From contig JBGPKH010000401.1 of assembly GCA_041485845.1 (NCBI GenBank), forward strand, positions 1 to 8,194: 8,194 nt of DNA. Reading direction: 5' to 3'. The stretch comes from OMOG01 sp041485845. Its GTDB lineage: Bacteria > Acidobacteriota > Terriglobia > Bryobacterales > Bryobacteraceae. The notes beneath the pieces are model-generated. The model was not told where the DNA came from. It saw only the letters and a program-made list of their open reading frames with translations, and did no database searches. Numbering within the stretch: the first letter of the stretch is position 1; each line of letters starts with the position of its first letter. Positions 1-7,652 of this stretch are shown here, one piece after another. Made by a program: the position numbers and the translations under genes.

Positions 1-1
1 C

Positions 2-1399
2 GAAGACATGCGCATGGAGCGCCCGCTGTGGGCCGAGCAGCGCCCCGAGAACTGGTGGGACGCCGCCGTGGACGCCATCCGCGGCGTGCTCGCCGCCGCG
101 GGCATCGCGGGCGGCCAGGTCAAGGGCATCGGCCTCTCCGGCCAGATGCACGGCCTGGTCATCCTGGATGCCGCCAACGCCGTCATCCGGCCGTCGCTCA
201 TCTGGTGCGATCAGCGCAGCCAGCCGCAAGTGGACGCCGTCAACGCCAAGGTCGGCCGCGGCAAGATCCTGCAATACATCGCCAACCCCGTGCTGACCGG
301 CTTCACGCTGCCCAAGCTGCTGTGGGTCCGCGACCACGAGCCGCAGAATTTTGAACGCGTTCGAAAACTGCTCCTGCCCAAGGACTACGTGCGCTTCCGC
401 CTCACCGGCGAATTCGCCTCGGAAGTCTCCGACGCCTCCGGCACCGCGGTGTTCGACGTGGTCCACCGCCGCTGGTCCTTCGAGATGATGGACGCGCTCG
501 GCCTCGACCGCTCCATCCTGCCCTCGTGCCATGAATCCAGCGACGTCACCGGCAAAATCACGCCCGAAGCCGCCTCGCTCACCGGTCTCCGCGCCGGCAC
601 GCCGGTGGTCGGCGGCGGCGGCGACCAGGCCTCCAGCGCCGTGGGCAACGGAATCGTGGAAGAGGGCATCGTCTCGTGTACGCTCGGCACTTCCGGCGTG
701 GTCTTCGCGCACATGGAAAAGGTGGCCTACGACCCCGCGGGCCGCGTCCACACCTTCTGCCACGCGGTGCGCGATAAGTGGCACGTCATGGGCGTCACGC
801 AGAGCGCGGGCCTCAGCCTGCAATGGCTGCGCAACCAACTCGCGCCCGGCACGGATTACGACGCGCTGACTGCCGAGGCCGCGAAATCGCCCGCGGGCGC
901 CCAGGGTCTGTTCTGGCTGCCCTACCTCATGGGCGAGCGCACCCCGCACCTCGACGCCACCGCGCGCGGCGGATGGATCGGGCTCACCAACAGCCACACC
1001 CGCGCCGACCTCATCCGCGCGGTGATCGAAGGCGTCTCCTACAGCCAGCGCGATTGTCTCGATATCATCGAGGAGTTGGGCGTCGCCGTGAATTCCGTGC
1101 GCGCGTCGGGCGGCGGCGCCAAAAGCGTATTCTGGCGGCGCCTCCTGGCGAACATTCTCAACCAGCGCGTGGTCACGCTCGAAACCCAGGAGGGCTCGGC
1201 CTACGGCGCCGCGCTGCTGGCCCTGGCCGGGACCGGTGCGTACGCTTCCGTACCGGAAGTGTGCCGCGCCGCCATTCGCGAAACCGATTCGGTTTCCGCG
1301 GAAGCGCCGGATGCGGCATTCTATGAAAAAGGGCACCGGGTGTATCAAGCCCTGTACCCGGCGCTGCAGCCGATTTACCGCCGGATCGCAGCCCTTTAG
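2..1399 (+). CDS. xylB: Xylulokinase (FGGY carbohydrate kinase), 5'-partial
   Basis: This gene phosphorylates D-xylulose with ATP to xylulose 5-phosphate in the cytoplasm, feeding the pentose phosphate pathway. The reading frame is open to the left edge, and the first visible residues align with a point about 30-40 residues into xylulokinases, so the N-terminal phosphate-binding DxGT segment lies outside the window. Numbering from the ATG at 8, the visible landmarks are: GQMHG (45-49); WCDQRS (66-71); an FGGY signature-1 match (98-110, TLPKLLW); GGGGDQ (202-207), whose Asp206 is the expected catalytic base; LGTSG (226-230); an FGGY signature-2 match (321-341); and ASGGGAKS (366-373) of the ATP-binding lobe. 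The C-terminus is complete, with no frameshift seen. The GQMHG and WCDQ motifs favour xylulokinase over glycerol kinase or gluconokinase, although a related sugar kinase specificity cannot be excluded. The next gene follows 12 bases later. Confidence 0.93.
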   Translation, partial: EDMRMERPLWAEQRPENWWDAAVDAIRGVLAAAGIAGGQVKGIGLSGQMHGLVILDAANAVIRPSLIWCDQRSQPQVDAVNAKVGRGKILQYIANPVLTGFTLPKLLWVRDHEPQNFERVRKLLLPKDYVRFRLTGEFASEVSDASGTAVFDVVHRRWSFEMMDALGLDRSILPSCHESSDVTGKITPEAASLTGLRAGTPVVGGGGDQASSAVGNGIVEEGIVSCTLGTSGVVFAHMEKVAYDPAGRVHTFCHAVRDKWHVMGVTQSAGLSLQWLRNQLAPGTDYDALTAEAAKSPAGAQGLFWLPYLMGERTPHLDATARGGWIGLTNSHTRADLIRAVIEGVSYSQRDCLDIIEELGVAVNSVRASGGGAKSVFWRRLLANILNQRVVTLETQEGSAYGAALLALAGTGAYASVPEVCRAAIRETDSVSAEAPDAAFYEKGHRVYQALYPALQPIYRRIAAL

Positions 1400-1406
1400 A
1401 AGGAGG
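1398..1406 (+). promoter_or_regulatory. Strong Shine-Dalgarno for the DUF1835 gene
   Basis: AGAAGGAGG ends 5 bases before the ATG at 1412 and overlaps the last two bases of the xylulokinase stop codon (TAG, 1397-1399). It is the clearest ribosome binding site in the window. It fixes the start of the downstream gene and argues that the two genes share one transcript. Confidence 0.85.
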
Positions 1407-1411
1407 TTCGG

Positions 1412-2329
1412 ATGCTGCACGTGACCAACGGCGATTCGGTGTCGCTCGATCGTTCGGGACTCGGTGGAGAAATCCTCGCGTGGCAGGACGCGCTGCACGA
1501 AGGCCCGGTACCCGCCGGCCTCGCGCTCGACGACCTCAGCCGCCTGCGCGGCGAATTCCTGGACGGCATCTGGCCCGGCCGCCCGCACTCCGCCGTGGAA
1601 TCTCTCGCCGGACGCGATGCAGTCCTGGCCCGCTTCACCGAACACGAAGAAGTGGCGCTGTGGTTCGAGCACGATCTGTACGACCAGTTGCAGCTTATCC
1701 AGATCCTGGACTGGTTCCACGAACAGCAGAGCGGCGCCACCCGCCTGAGCCTGATCTCCACCGATCGCTATCTGGGCCAGTTGACCGGACCGCAACTCGC
1801 CGGACTGTGGCCGGGCAGGCACGCGGTCACGGCCGCCGAGATGGACCTGGCTGCCGCCGCGTGGCGTGCCTTCCGCTCGCCCGACCCCAGCGGAATCGAA
1901 GAGTTGCTGCGTCAGGATACTTCCGCGCTTCCCTTCCTCGCCGGTGCCTTGCTGCGGCACTTGCAGCAGTTTCCCTCGGTGGACAACGGCCTTTCGCGCA
2001 CCGAGCGCCAGATTTTGCAACTGGTGGAAGCGGGCGTGCACCGCCTTCCCGAACTCTTCCTTGCCGATCGGCAGCGCGAAGAGCGCATCTTCATGGGCGA
2101 TGCCGGCTTTGAGCGGCACGTGCGCGGTCTCGGCGATTGCCGCCATCCGCTGCTCGTCGACGAGCACGGCTACTATACGCTCACGCCAGCGGGCCGCGAC
2201 GTGTTGGCGACGCTGGTCGACCACGTTGGTCTCAACGGCATCAACCGCTGGCTCGGCGGCGTACACCTGAGCGGCGCCGAAGCGCTGTGGCGCTGGGACG
2301 AGCGGCGTAGCTGCCTCGTGCCGCATTAG
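1412..2329 (+). CDS. DUF1835 domain-containing protein
   Basis: This is a 305-residue soluble protein of the DUF1835 family, whose biochemical function is not established. The N-terminal domain (about 1-115) carries the family hallmarks: HVTNGDS (3-9), Trp24 followed by ALHEGPV (27-33), and LWFEHDLYDQLQL (83-95). A helical middle (about 140-195) leads to a C-terminal region (about 195-305) that starts SRTERQIL and continues with a winged-helix-like stretch (HGYYTLTPAGRDVL, 242-255). It ends in a GGVHL...WRWD motif (262-286), which I recall as the usual ending of this family. Length and ends look complete. No signal peptide or membrane segment is visible. The ATG at 1412 is set by the AGAAGGAGG just upstream. 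Placement 12 bases after xylulokinase suggests cotranscription but does not by itself imply a role in pentose metabolism. The family assignment is firm; any function is unknown. Confidence 0.88.
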   Translation: MLHVTNGDSVSLDRSGLGGEILAWQDALHEGPVPAGLALDDLSRLRGEFLDGIWPGRPHSAVESLAGRDAVLARFTEHEEVALWFEHDLYDQLQLIQILDWFHEQQSGATRLSLISTDRYLGQLTGPQLAGLWPGRHAVTAAEMDLAAAAWRAFRSPDPSGIEELLRQDTSALPFLAGALLRHLQQFPSVDNGLSRTERQILQLVEAGVHRLPELFLADRQREERIFMGDAGFERHVRGLGDCRHPLLVDEHGYYTLTPAGRDVLATLVDHVGLNGINRWLGGVHLSGAEALWRWDERRSCLVPH

Positions 2330-2410
2330 CAGAAGCCCCACCGCTCCCTGGCGGCATGCGTCGCCGATTTCTGATGAGCCCTTTGTGTTCCCGCGACCGC
2401 CCCTTCGAAA

Positions 2411-2428
2411 TGACGCATTCATGCGTCA
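2411..2428. repeat. 18-base inverted repeat upstream of the receptor gene
   Basis: TGACGCAT-TC-ATGCGTCA has perfect 8-base arms around a 2-base spacer. It lies in the 211-base gap between the DUF1835 gene and the receptor, 112 bases before the receptor ATG. The very short spacer fits a dimeric regulator's operator better than a hairpin terminator, and no T-run follows. By rough count, an 8-base-arm palindrome with a short spacer is expected about once in a window this size, so only its intergenic position makes it notable. Nothing else in 2330-2540 is supported: there is no clear -35/-10 pair and no convincing terminator. Confidence 0.35.
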
Positions 2429-2540
2429 AACTGAGGCCGCCTATCCTGGCCGCAGCGGCATTTTCCAGGCGGCTTTGCGAAGTGTCTCCTCGGCCGCTCC
2501 CCGCCGCGGCCTGCATGTGTGACACAATAGTGCTTCCCCT

Positions 2541-5500
2541 ATGCGATCGGCTCCCTTTGTCTTTTTTTGCTTCGCCCTCAGCGCGTTTGCTCAAACGCCT
2601 CTGGGCACCGTCACCGGCCTGGCCGTCGATCCTTCGGGCGGCGTGGTCCCCGGCGCCTCCGTCAGGCTGACCAGCGAGGAAACCGGCGTCCAGCGCACCG
2701 CCTCCACCAACAACGCCGGCGCCTATTCCTTCCCCGGCCTCCCGCCCGGATCCTACCGCCTGGCTGCCGAGGCCAAAGGATTTCGCCCGCTCGAGACCCG
2801 CGCGCTCACCGTCGCCGCCTTCCGCATCGTCCGCCAGGACCTCCGTCTCGAGCTCGCCGCCGCCATCACCGAAGTCGTGGTCACCGATTCCGCATCCGCC
2901 GTCGTTCAGGTGGACACTCCGTCCGTCTCCTCCAGCCTGCTCACGCGCCAGATCCTCGACCTGCCCACCAACCTGCGCTCCATCTCCAAAAACTCGGGCG
3001 ATTCCGGACTCATCTCCGCCATCATGCCGCTCACCGTCCCCGGCGTGGTGCAGGTCGGCAATGGCGCCAAGTGGCTCACTCCCGGCGCCGGCGCCAGCAG
3101 CACCAAGGTCAAAGTGGACGGCATCGAAACCACCTTCGGTAACTTCGGCAGCCCCGACAACGTCTCGCAACCCTCCGTCGAAGCCGTCCAGGAGTTCACC
3201 GCCAACGTGCTCACCACGCGCGCTGAGTTCGGCGGCATGGGCACCATCACCACCGCCACCAAATCGGGCGCAAACACCTGGCACGGCGGCCTTTTTTGGT
3301 ACCTGCGCAACAGCGCCCTCGACGCTCGCAACGCGTTCGCCATCGCCAAACCCTTCCAGAACATCCACAACTACGGCGGCACCGTGGGCGGCCCCATCCA
3401 CAAGGATAAGACCTTCTTCTTTTTCGATTTCGATGGCGCGCGCGGCGTCTCGGCGTTTCTCTTCACCCCCAACGTCCCCACCGCCGCCATGCGCCAGGGC
3501 GACTTCACCGCCTTCCCCGCGCTCCGCAACCCCTACACCAATGTGAATCCGTTCAACGGCAACACCATTGCGCCGCAGTTCATCGCCTCGCAGGCCGTCC
3601 AGGCGCAGAACCTCTTTTTCCCCCAGCCGAATTTCGGCGCGCCGTCGCTCACCGCCGGCAACTACCGCGCCTTTTTCAACGGGCCGGAAACGCATCGCAC
3701 CGAAGAGATCCGTCTCGATCACAACTTCAGCGCTCGCCACACGGCGTTTCTGCGCTACGAGAATCGCAAGGACGAGTATCACATTCCCGGCGCACGCTCG
3801 CCGCTGCCGCTCACCGCGTTTGGCCCCTCCGACAACTTCCGCCGCGTGAATTTCTGGACGCTGGGCGACGTCAAGACCTTCCGCCCCGACCTGGTGAACG
3901 AGTTCCGCGCCGGCGTCGTGATCCTGGTTTCCGCCAGCGGCGCCCGATTCACCGGACAGAACCTGCTCCAGCAGATCGGGATTCAAGGACTGCCCGACCG
4001 CGGCCCCATCAATAACCTCCCCATCTTCAGTATCTCGGGACTCAGCGGTAACACCCTCAACTTGCTCAACCCGGTCAACGACGGCCACACCCAGTTCGCC
4101 GATAACCTGAGCTGGGTGCGCGGCCGCCACTCCATGAAATTCGGGATCGAGGAGATCGACTGGTTCGTCAACCGCTGGATGCCCAATACCTCGGGAAGTC
4201 CCGTCTTCGGCAGTTTCGCCTTCACCAATAAGTTCACCGGCAATGCCTACGCCGATTTCCTCCTGGGATTGCCGGCCACCGTCACGCGTATCGAGCCCTA
4301 CCCGCCCCAGTACGACCGTTTCCGCGATTGGGCCGCCTACGCGCAGGACGATCTCAAAGTCACCTCGCGACTGACCTTGATCTACGGCCTGCGCTGGGAG
4401 TACAATGGGCCGGCTTACGCGTTGAATGACAACTTATACTCGTTCGATCTCGCTACCGGTAAGATTGTAGTGCCGAATCAGAACGCCACTAAGTACATCA
4501 GTCCGTACTTTCCCGCCACCTTGCCGGTCGAGACGGCCGGCCAGTCGGGCCTGGGCCGCTCCCTGCGCAACGGCGACAAAAACAACTTCGCGCCGCGCTT
4601 CGGCTTTTCTTATCAGCTCGATTCCAGCGCGAAGACCGTCATCCGCGGCGGCTGGGGCATCTACTATTCGCATTACTCGGCGAATGTCGCCGTCGGCCTC
4701 GCCGCCGGACCGTTCTCTGCCACGACCGTAAGCACCAACGTCATCGTCAACAATCAGCCCACCTTCACTCTGGCCAATCCCTTCGCCGCGCCCGGAACCC
4801 CAGGAACTCTTGCCATTCGCGCCGTGAGCCCGAACTTACTCAATAGTTATACCCAGCAGTACAGTCTTTCGATCGAGCGCGAAATTACTCGTAACATCGG
4901 CCTGCGAGTCAGTTACATCGGCTCCAAGGGCTCGCAACTGGCCTGGCGGCGCGACGTCAATCAACCCGTGGCCTCCACCGTGGCCTTCAGCAATGCCCGT
5001 CGGCCCTATCCGCTGTTCAACGCCATCAACTATGCGGATAACGGCGCCAACATGCTCTACAGCGGACTCCAGACTCAGGTCCAGAAGCGCGTCAGCCGCG
5101 GTCTGATGTTCACCTCCACCTGGATCTGGGCCAAAGAAATCAGCGACACCGACGACACCGACGACTTTGAGCTCAACAACACCATCGAGAACACTTACAA
5201 CCGCCGCCGCGACCGCGGCAACGTCTATTCCGTGCCGCGCCACCAGTGGATGAACCAGGCCCTGTATGAGCTTCCCTTCGGCAGAGGCAGAGTGCTCGGA
5301 GGCTGGCAGCTCAACGTGCTCCTCAACCTCAGCACCGGAAACTGGTTCACTCCGCTGATCTCCGGACCCGATCCCACCAACACCAACCAGACCACCTTGC
5401 GTCCCGACCTTGTGACTCCGGCCATCTCCATGCCCAAGACCGTGAGTCAGTGGTTCGATCCTGCCGCCTTCGCCACCCCGGCCAATGGCAGTTGGGGCAA

Positions 5501-5753
5501 CGCCGGCCGCGGCATCATCCAGGGGCCGGGCTACGTGCTCTTCAACCTGGGGCTTCAGAAAACAATTCTCTTGGAGAAGATCGGATCTCTGGAAGTAGTG
5601 GCTTCGTTCACCAACGTTCTGAACCACGCCAACCTCGGTGAGCCCCAGGTGACCGTGAATAACGTGAACGGCGGCAAGATCACCAGCACGCACATCTTTC
5701 CTCCGGCCGGCAGCGCGCGCACCGGTCAGGTGGGAGTGCGCTGGAATTTCTGA
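2541..5753 (+). CDS. Oar-like TonB-dependent outer-membrane receptor
   Basis: This 1070-residue outer-membrane receptor is of the kind energised by TonB-ExbBD for uptake of large or scarce substrates; its substrate cannot be read from the sequence. A short signal peptide (MRSAPFVFFCFALSAFA) with likely cleavage after Ala17 is followed by a carboxypeptidase-regulatory-like beta-sandwich (about 19-107: GxVxGxVxDPSGGVVPGA, then GAYSFPGLPPGSYRL). Next comes a plug-like region (about 110-250, with VKVDGIETT and VEAVQEFTAN) and a long beta-barrel. The barrel has alternating aromatic strands such as YAQDDLKVTSRLTLIYGLRW and ends in VGVRWNF, the terminal phenylalanine expected for BAM-dependent assembly. 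Length fits the 1000-1200 residue family range, and no frame break is seen. ATG 2541 is the only usable start, because an in-frame TGA lies at 2520-2522 with no other start codon between. No Shine-Dalgarno precedes it. The stop overlaps the ATG of the dehydrogenase remnant (TGATG). Confidence 0.93.
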   Translation: MRSAPFVFFCFALSAFAQTPLGTVTGLAVDPSGGVVPGASVRLTSEETGVQRTASTNNAGAYSFPGLPPGSYRLAAEAKGFRPLETRALTVAAFRIVRQDLRLELAAAITEVVVTDSASAVVQVDTPSVSSSLLTRQILDLPTNLRSISKNSGDSGLISAIMPLTVPGVVQVGNGAKWLTPGAGASSTKVKVDGIETTFGNFGSPDNVSQPSVEAVQEFTANVLTTRAEFGGMGTITTATKSGANTWHGGLFWYLRNSALDARNAFAIAKPFQNIHNYGGTVGGPIHKDKTFFFFDFDGARGVSAFLFTPNVPTAAMRQGDFTAFPALRNPYTNVNPFNGNTIAPQFIASQAVQAQNLFFPQPNFGAPSLTAGNYRAFFNGPETHRTEEIRLDHNFSARHTAFLRYENRKDEYHIPGARSPLPLTAFGPSDNFRRVNFWTLGDVKTFRPDLVNEFRAGVVILVSASGARFTGQNLLQQIGIQGLPDRGPINNLPIFSISGLSGNTLNLLNPVNDGHTQFADNLSWVRGRHSMKFGIEEIDWFVNRWMPNTSGSPVFGSFAFTNKFTGNAYADFLLGLPATVTRIEPYPPQYDRFRDWAAYAQDDLKVTSRLTLIYGLRWEYNGPAYALNDNLYSFDLATGKIVVPNQNATKYISPYFPATLPVETAGQSGLGRSLRNGDKNNFAPRFGFSYQLDSSAKTVIRGGWGIYYSHYSANVAVGLAAGPFSATTVSTNVIVNNQPTFTLANPFAAPGTPGTLAIRAVSPNLLNSYTQQYSLSIEREITRNIGLRVSYIGSKGSQLAWRRDVNQPVASTVAFSNARRPYPLFNAINYADNGANMLYSGLQTQVQKRVSRGLMFTSTWIWAKEISDTDDTDDFELNNTIENTYNRRRDRGNVYSVPRHQWMNQALYELPFGRGRVLGGWQLNVLLNLSTGNWFTPLISGPDPTNTNQTTLRPDLVTPAISMPKTVSQWFDPAAFATPANGSWGNAGRGIIQGPGYVLFNLGLQKTILLEKIGSLEVVASFTNVLNHANLGEPQVTVNNVNGGKITSTHIFPPAGSARTGQVGVRWNF
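5145..5165 (+). repeat. 9-base tandem repeat encoding an acidic barrel loop
   Basis: GACACCGAC occurs twice in tandem (5145-5153 and 5154-5162) followed by GAC. It encodes the Asp-rich stretch SDTDDTDDFE near residue 868 of the receptor. Acidic loops at this point are plausible for an extracellular or calcium-binding loop; that role is inference. Confidence 0.5.
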
Positions 5754-6109
5754 TGATCGCTTCCACCAACCCCGCCACTGGCGAAGTCCTCCGTACCTTT
5801 GAGCCACTCACCGATGCGCAGATCGAGGACCGCCTGGCCCGCTCCGCCGGCGCCTGGCGGAACTACCGGCATACTTCGTTCGCCGAACGCGCCCGCTGCC
5901 TGTCGACCGCCGCCGAAATCCTCGAATTGGAAAGGGACCGGCTCGGTCGGATTATGACCCTCGAAATGGGGAAGCCCATCGGCGCCGCCCGCGCGGAGGC
6001 CGCCAGGTGCGCCCTCGCCTGCCGTTACTACGTGGAGCACGGCGAGCGGTTGCCGATGAGCCGGTGGATGCCGGCGCCGGCCGCAACGTCTTCAATCCCG
6101 GTCATGTGA
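5753..6109 (+). pseudogene. N-terminal remnant of an NAD(P)-dependent succinate-semialdehyde-type aldehyde dehydrogenase
   Basis: An intact gene would encode an aldehyde dehydrogenase of about 450 residues oxidising succinate semialdehyde or a similar aldehyde. Here only residues 1-99 read normally: INPATGEVL-like start (STNPATGEVLRTFEP, 4-18), TSFAERA (40-46), and the conserved TLEMGKPI (68-75) before CRYYVEHGER. After codon 99 (about 6049) the frame shifts. The expected continuation ADEPVDAGAGRN is found from 6052 in the -1 frame, which fits loss of 4 bases (or 1 net) around 6050. Even in that frame, similarity ends near 6090 and a TGA follows at 6127. The cofactor-binding segment, catalytic Glu and catalytic Cys are all missing, so it cannot be active. 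Its ATG overlaps the receptor stop (TGATG), indicating a formerly coupled operon. Few changes in the surviving part suggest recent decay. A sequencing error could explain the frameshift but not the lost remainder. Confidence 0.8.
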
Positions 6110-6173
6110 AGTCTGGTGCCAACCTGTGAGCACGTCCGAAACCCGATGGAGTTCGTCAGCACACGCCGCAATG

Positions 6174-7649
6174 CTACGCCGTCGGCGGCTCGAAGTACAT
6201 CTGCGCTAACTCCGGCTTCTGCCGGATCGCCTTCCGCCAGTACGACCGCGCTTCATCCTCCTGCCCCGTCGCCATCAGCGCGTGGCCCAGATTCAAGAGC
6301 GCCTCGGCGAACTCCGGATCCTCGTTGAGCGCAAGCTGGTAGTAAAGGATGGCGTCGGTCGCCTGGCCGCGCTTCTGGCAGATCAGCCCCGCATTATAGA
6401 ACAGCTCGGGGCTCTTCTCGCCCAGTTCGATCAGCCGCTGGTGGAGCTCGTAAGCCTCCTCGAAATTCTGCTGCTCGAGCGCCAGCGCCGCCAGGCCGCG
6501 CACCGCGTCGGAGCTCTCCGGATGGTACAGCAGCGCGTCGTGGAAGCAGCGCTTGGCCTCCTCGGAGTTGCCCGACCGCGCAAACGCGATCCCCGCGTTG
6601 AGGTAGGCTTCGGCCCAGTCCGGCCGCTTGCTCAGGCAGGCCTGAAACGCCGCCGCGCTGGAGGTGTAATCGGCCCGCAGCAGCAGCAGATAGCCCAGCC
6701 GGAACGACGCGTCGCACCACTCCGGCGCGTCCTCCGGAATCTTGGCGTAGAGCCTCTCGGCCCAGCCCCGCTCGCCCTGCTGTTCCAGGACCAGGGCCAG
6801 GTTCCACAGCACGTCCGGCTGGTTGGGGTTGATCTCGATGGCCTTCTCGTAGGAAGCCCGCGCCGCCGGCAGATCGCTCAGCTCCTGGTGCGCCACCCCC
6901 AGATTCAAGTGTACCTGCGCCGAGTCCGGCTTCAGCGCGGCCGCCTGCTGGTAGGCCTGCGCGGCCTTCTGGTAGTTGCCCGTTTTGTGGCAGGCCACCC
7001 CCAGATTGAACCAGTTCTCGAAACGGTCGGGCGCCGCTTCGGTCAGGCTGCGGCAGTAGCGCGCCGCCGTCGCGTAGTCTTCATCGGCGAACGCCAGGGG
7101 GGCCAGCGCCTCCATGGCCACCGGCGATTCCGGTTGCAGCTCGGCCAGCATCGCCGCATAGCGCCTTACCGACGCCGAATCCTTCTTCTCCAGGAACATC
7201 GCCACCAGGTTGGAGAGCGCCTCTTCGCAACGCGGGTTGCGCGCCAGCACCCGCCGGTAGTACTCCACGGCCTCCGCGTGCCGCCCGCTTTGCTGCAGGA
7301 TCACGGCCTTGGCAAACAGCGCCTGCTCGTTCTCCGGAACCAGAACCAGGTACTTCTCCAGCGGGTTCATGGCTTCGCTGGCCCGCCCGCTGTGGATCAG
7401 TGAGACCCCCAGTCCGAGCAGCGCCTCCGAGCGCGTTCCGTCGGCCTCGATGGCGTGGTGAAACGCGTCCGCCGCGGCCTTCCAGTTCTTTTGGTGGCCC
7501 TGGCACACCCCCAGGTTGAAGTGCGCGGTGCGGTGCGGCGGCTCCAGTTCCGCCAGTTGCCCATAAGCCGCGCCGGCAGCCTCGTAGTCGCGCATTTCAT
7601 AGTGGATGAAGTTGCAAGGCTCGCACCACAAATAGGGTTGCGGTTGCAC
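6174..7649 (-). CDS. TPR-array protein, possibly N-terminally truncated
   Basis: This 491-residue protein is nearly all tetratricopeptide repeats, helical-hairpin units that form a superhelical protein-binding scaffold. From residue 5, fourteen consecutive units fit a gapless 34-residue register (5-38, then thirteen units over 39-480), followed by an 11-residue tail. The best units carry the classic NLG..A....G....A...Y..A....P pattern, for example 209-242 and 243-276. No signal peptide, membrane segment or catalytic domain is visible. The first unit contains a CEPC motif (9-12). The GTG at 7649 is the first codon after two in-frame TAGs (7650-7655). Its nearest purine-rich stretch (AAGGA, complement of about 7667-7671) is 16 bases away, too far for a good ribosome site, and the in-frame ATG at residue 19 also lacks one. 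The abrupt start at a repeat boundary suggests a lost N-terminal part. The 3' end converges on the dehydrogenase remnant. The partner is unknown. Confidence 0.8.
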   Translation of the reverse strand: MQPQPYLWCEPCNFIHYEMRDYEAAGAAYGQLAELEPPHRTAHFNLGVCQGHQKNWKAAADAFHHAIEADGTRSEALLGLGVSLIHSGRASEAMNPLEKYLVLVPENEQALFAKAVILQQSGRHAEAVEYYRRVLARNPRCEEALSNLVAMFLEKKDSASVRRYAAMLAELQPESPVAMEALAPLAFADEDYATAARYCRSLTEAAPDRFENWFNLGVACHKTGNYQKAAQAYQQAAALKPDSAQVHLNLGVAHQELSDLPAARASYEKAIEINPNQPDVLWNLALVLEQQGERGWAERLYAKIPEDAPEWCDASFRLGYLLLLRADYTSSAAAFQACLSKRPDWAEAYLNAGIAFARSGNSEEAKRCFHDALLYHPESSDAVRGLAALALEQQNFEEAYELHQRLIELGEKSPELFYNAGLICQKRGQATDAILYYQLALNEDPEFAEALLNLGHALMATGQEDEARSYWRKAIRQKPELAQMYFEPPTA

Positions 7650-7652
7650 CTA

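Noticed and set aside
2336..2365. Possible terminator hairpin after the DUF1835 gene (GGCG...CGCC)
   Set aside because: The stem is only about 4-5 pairs with a wobble, and no T-run follows.
2241..4130. A 629-residue open frame on the - strand opposite the receptor gene
   Set aside because: It is antisense to a clear TonB receptor and is a Gly/Ala/Glu/Val-rich product without recognisable domains. This is the usual artefact of high-GC codon bias on the complementary strand.
4836..5807. A 323-residue open frame on the - strand opposite the receptor's C-terminal half
   Set aside because: It has the same artefact composition, no recognisable motifs, and crosses from the receptor into the dehydrogenase remnant.
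6282..7403. A 373-residue open frame on the + strand opposite the TPR gene
   Set aside because: It is Arg/Leu/Val/Gln-rich with periodicity that simply mirrors the TPR repeats on the other strand.
7636..7647. Tandem GGTTGC repeat at the start of the TPR gene
   Set aside because: It is two copies of a 6-mer encoding Gln-Pro-Gln-Pro, too short to call a recombination site on its own.
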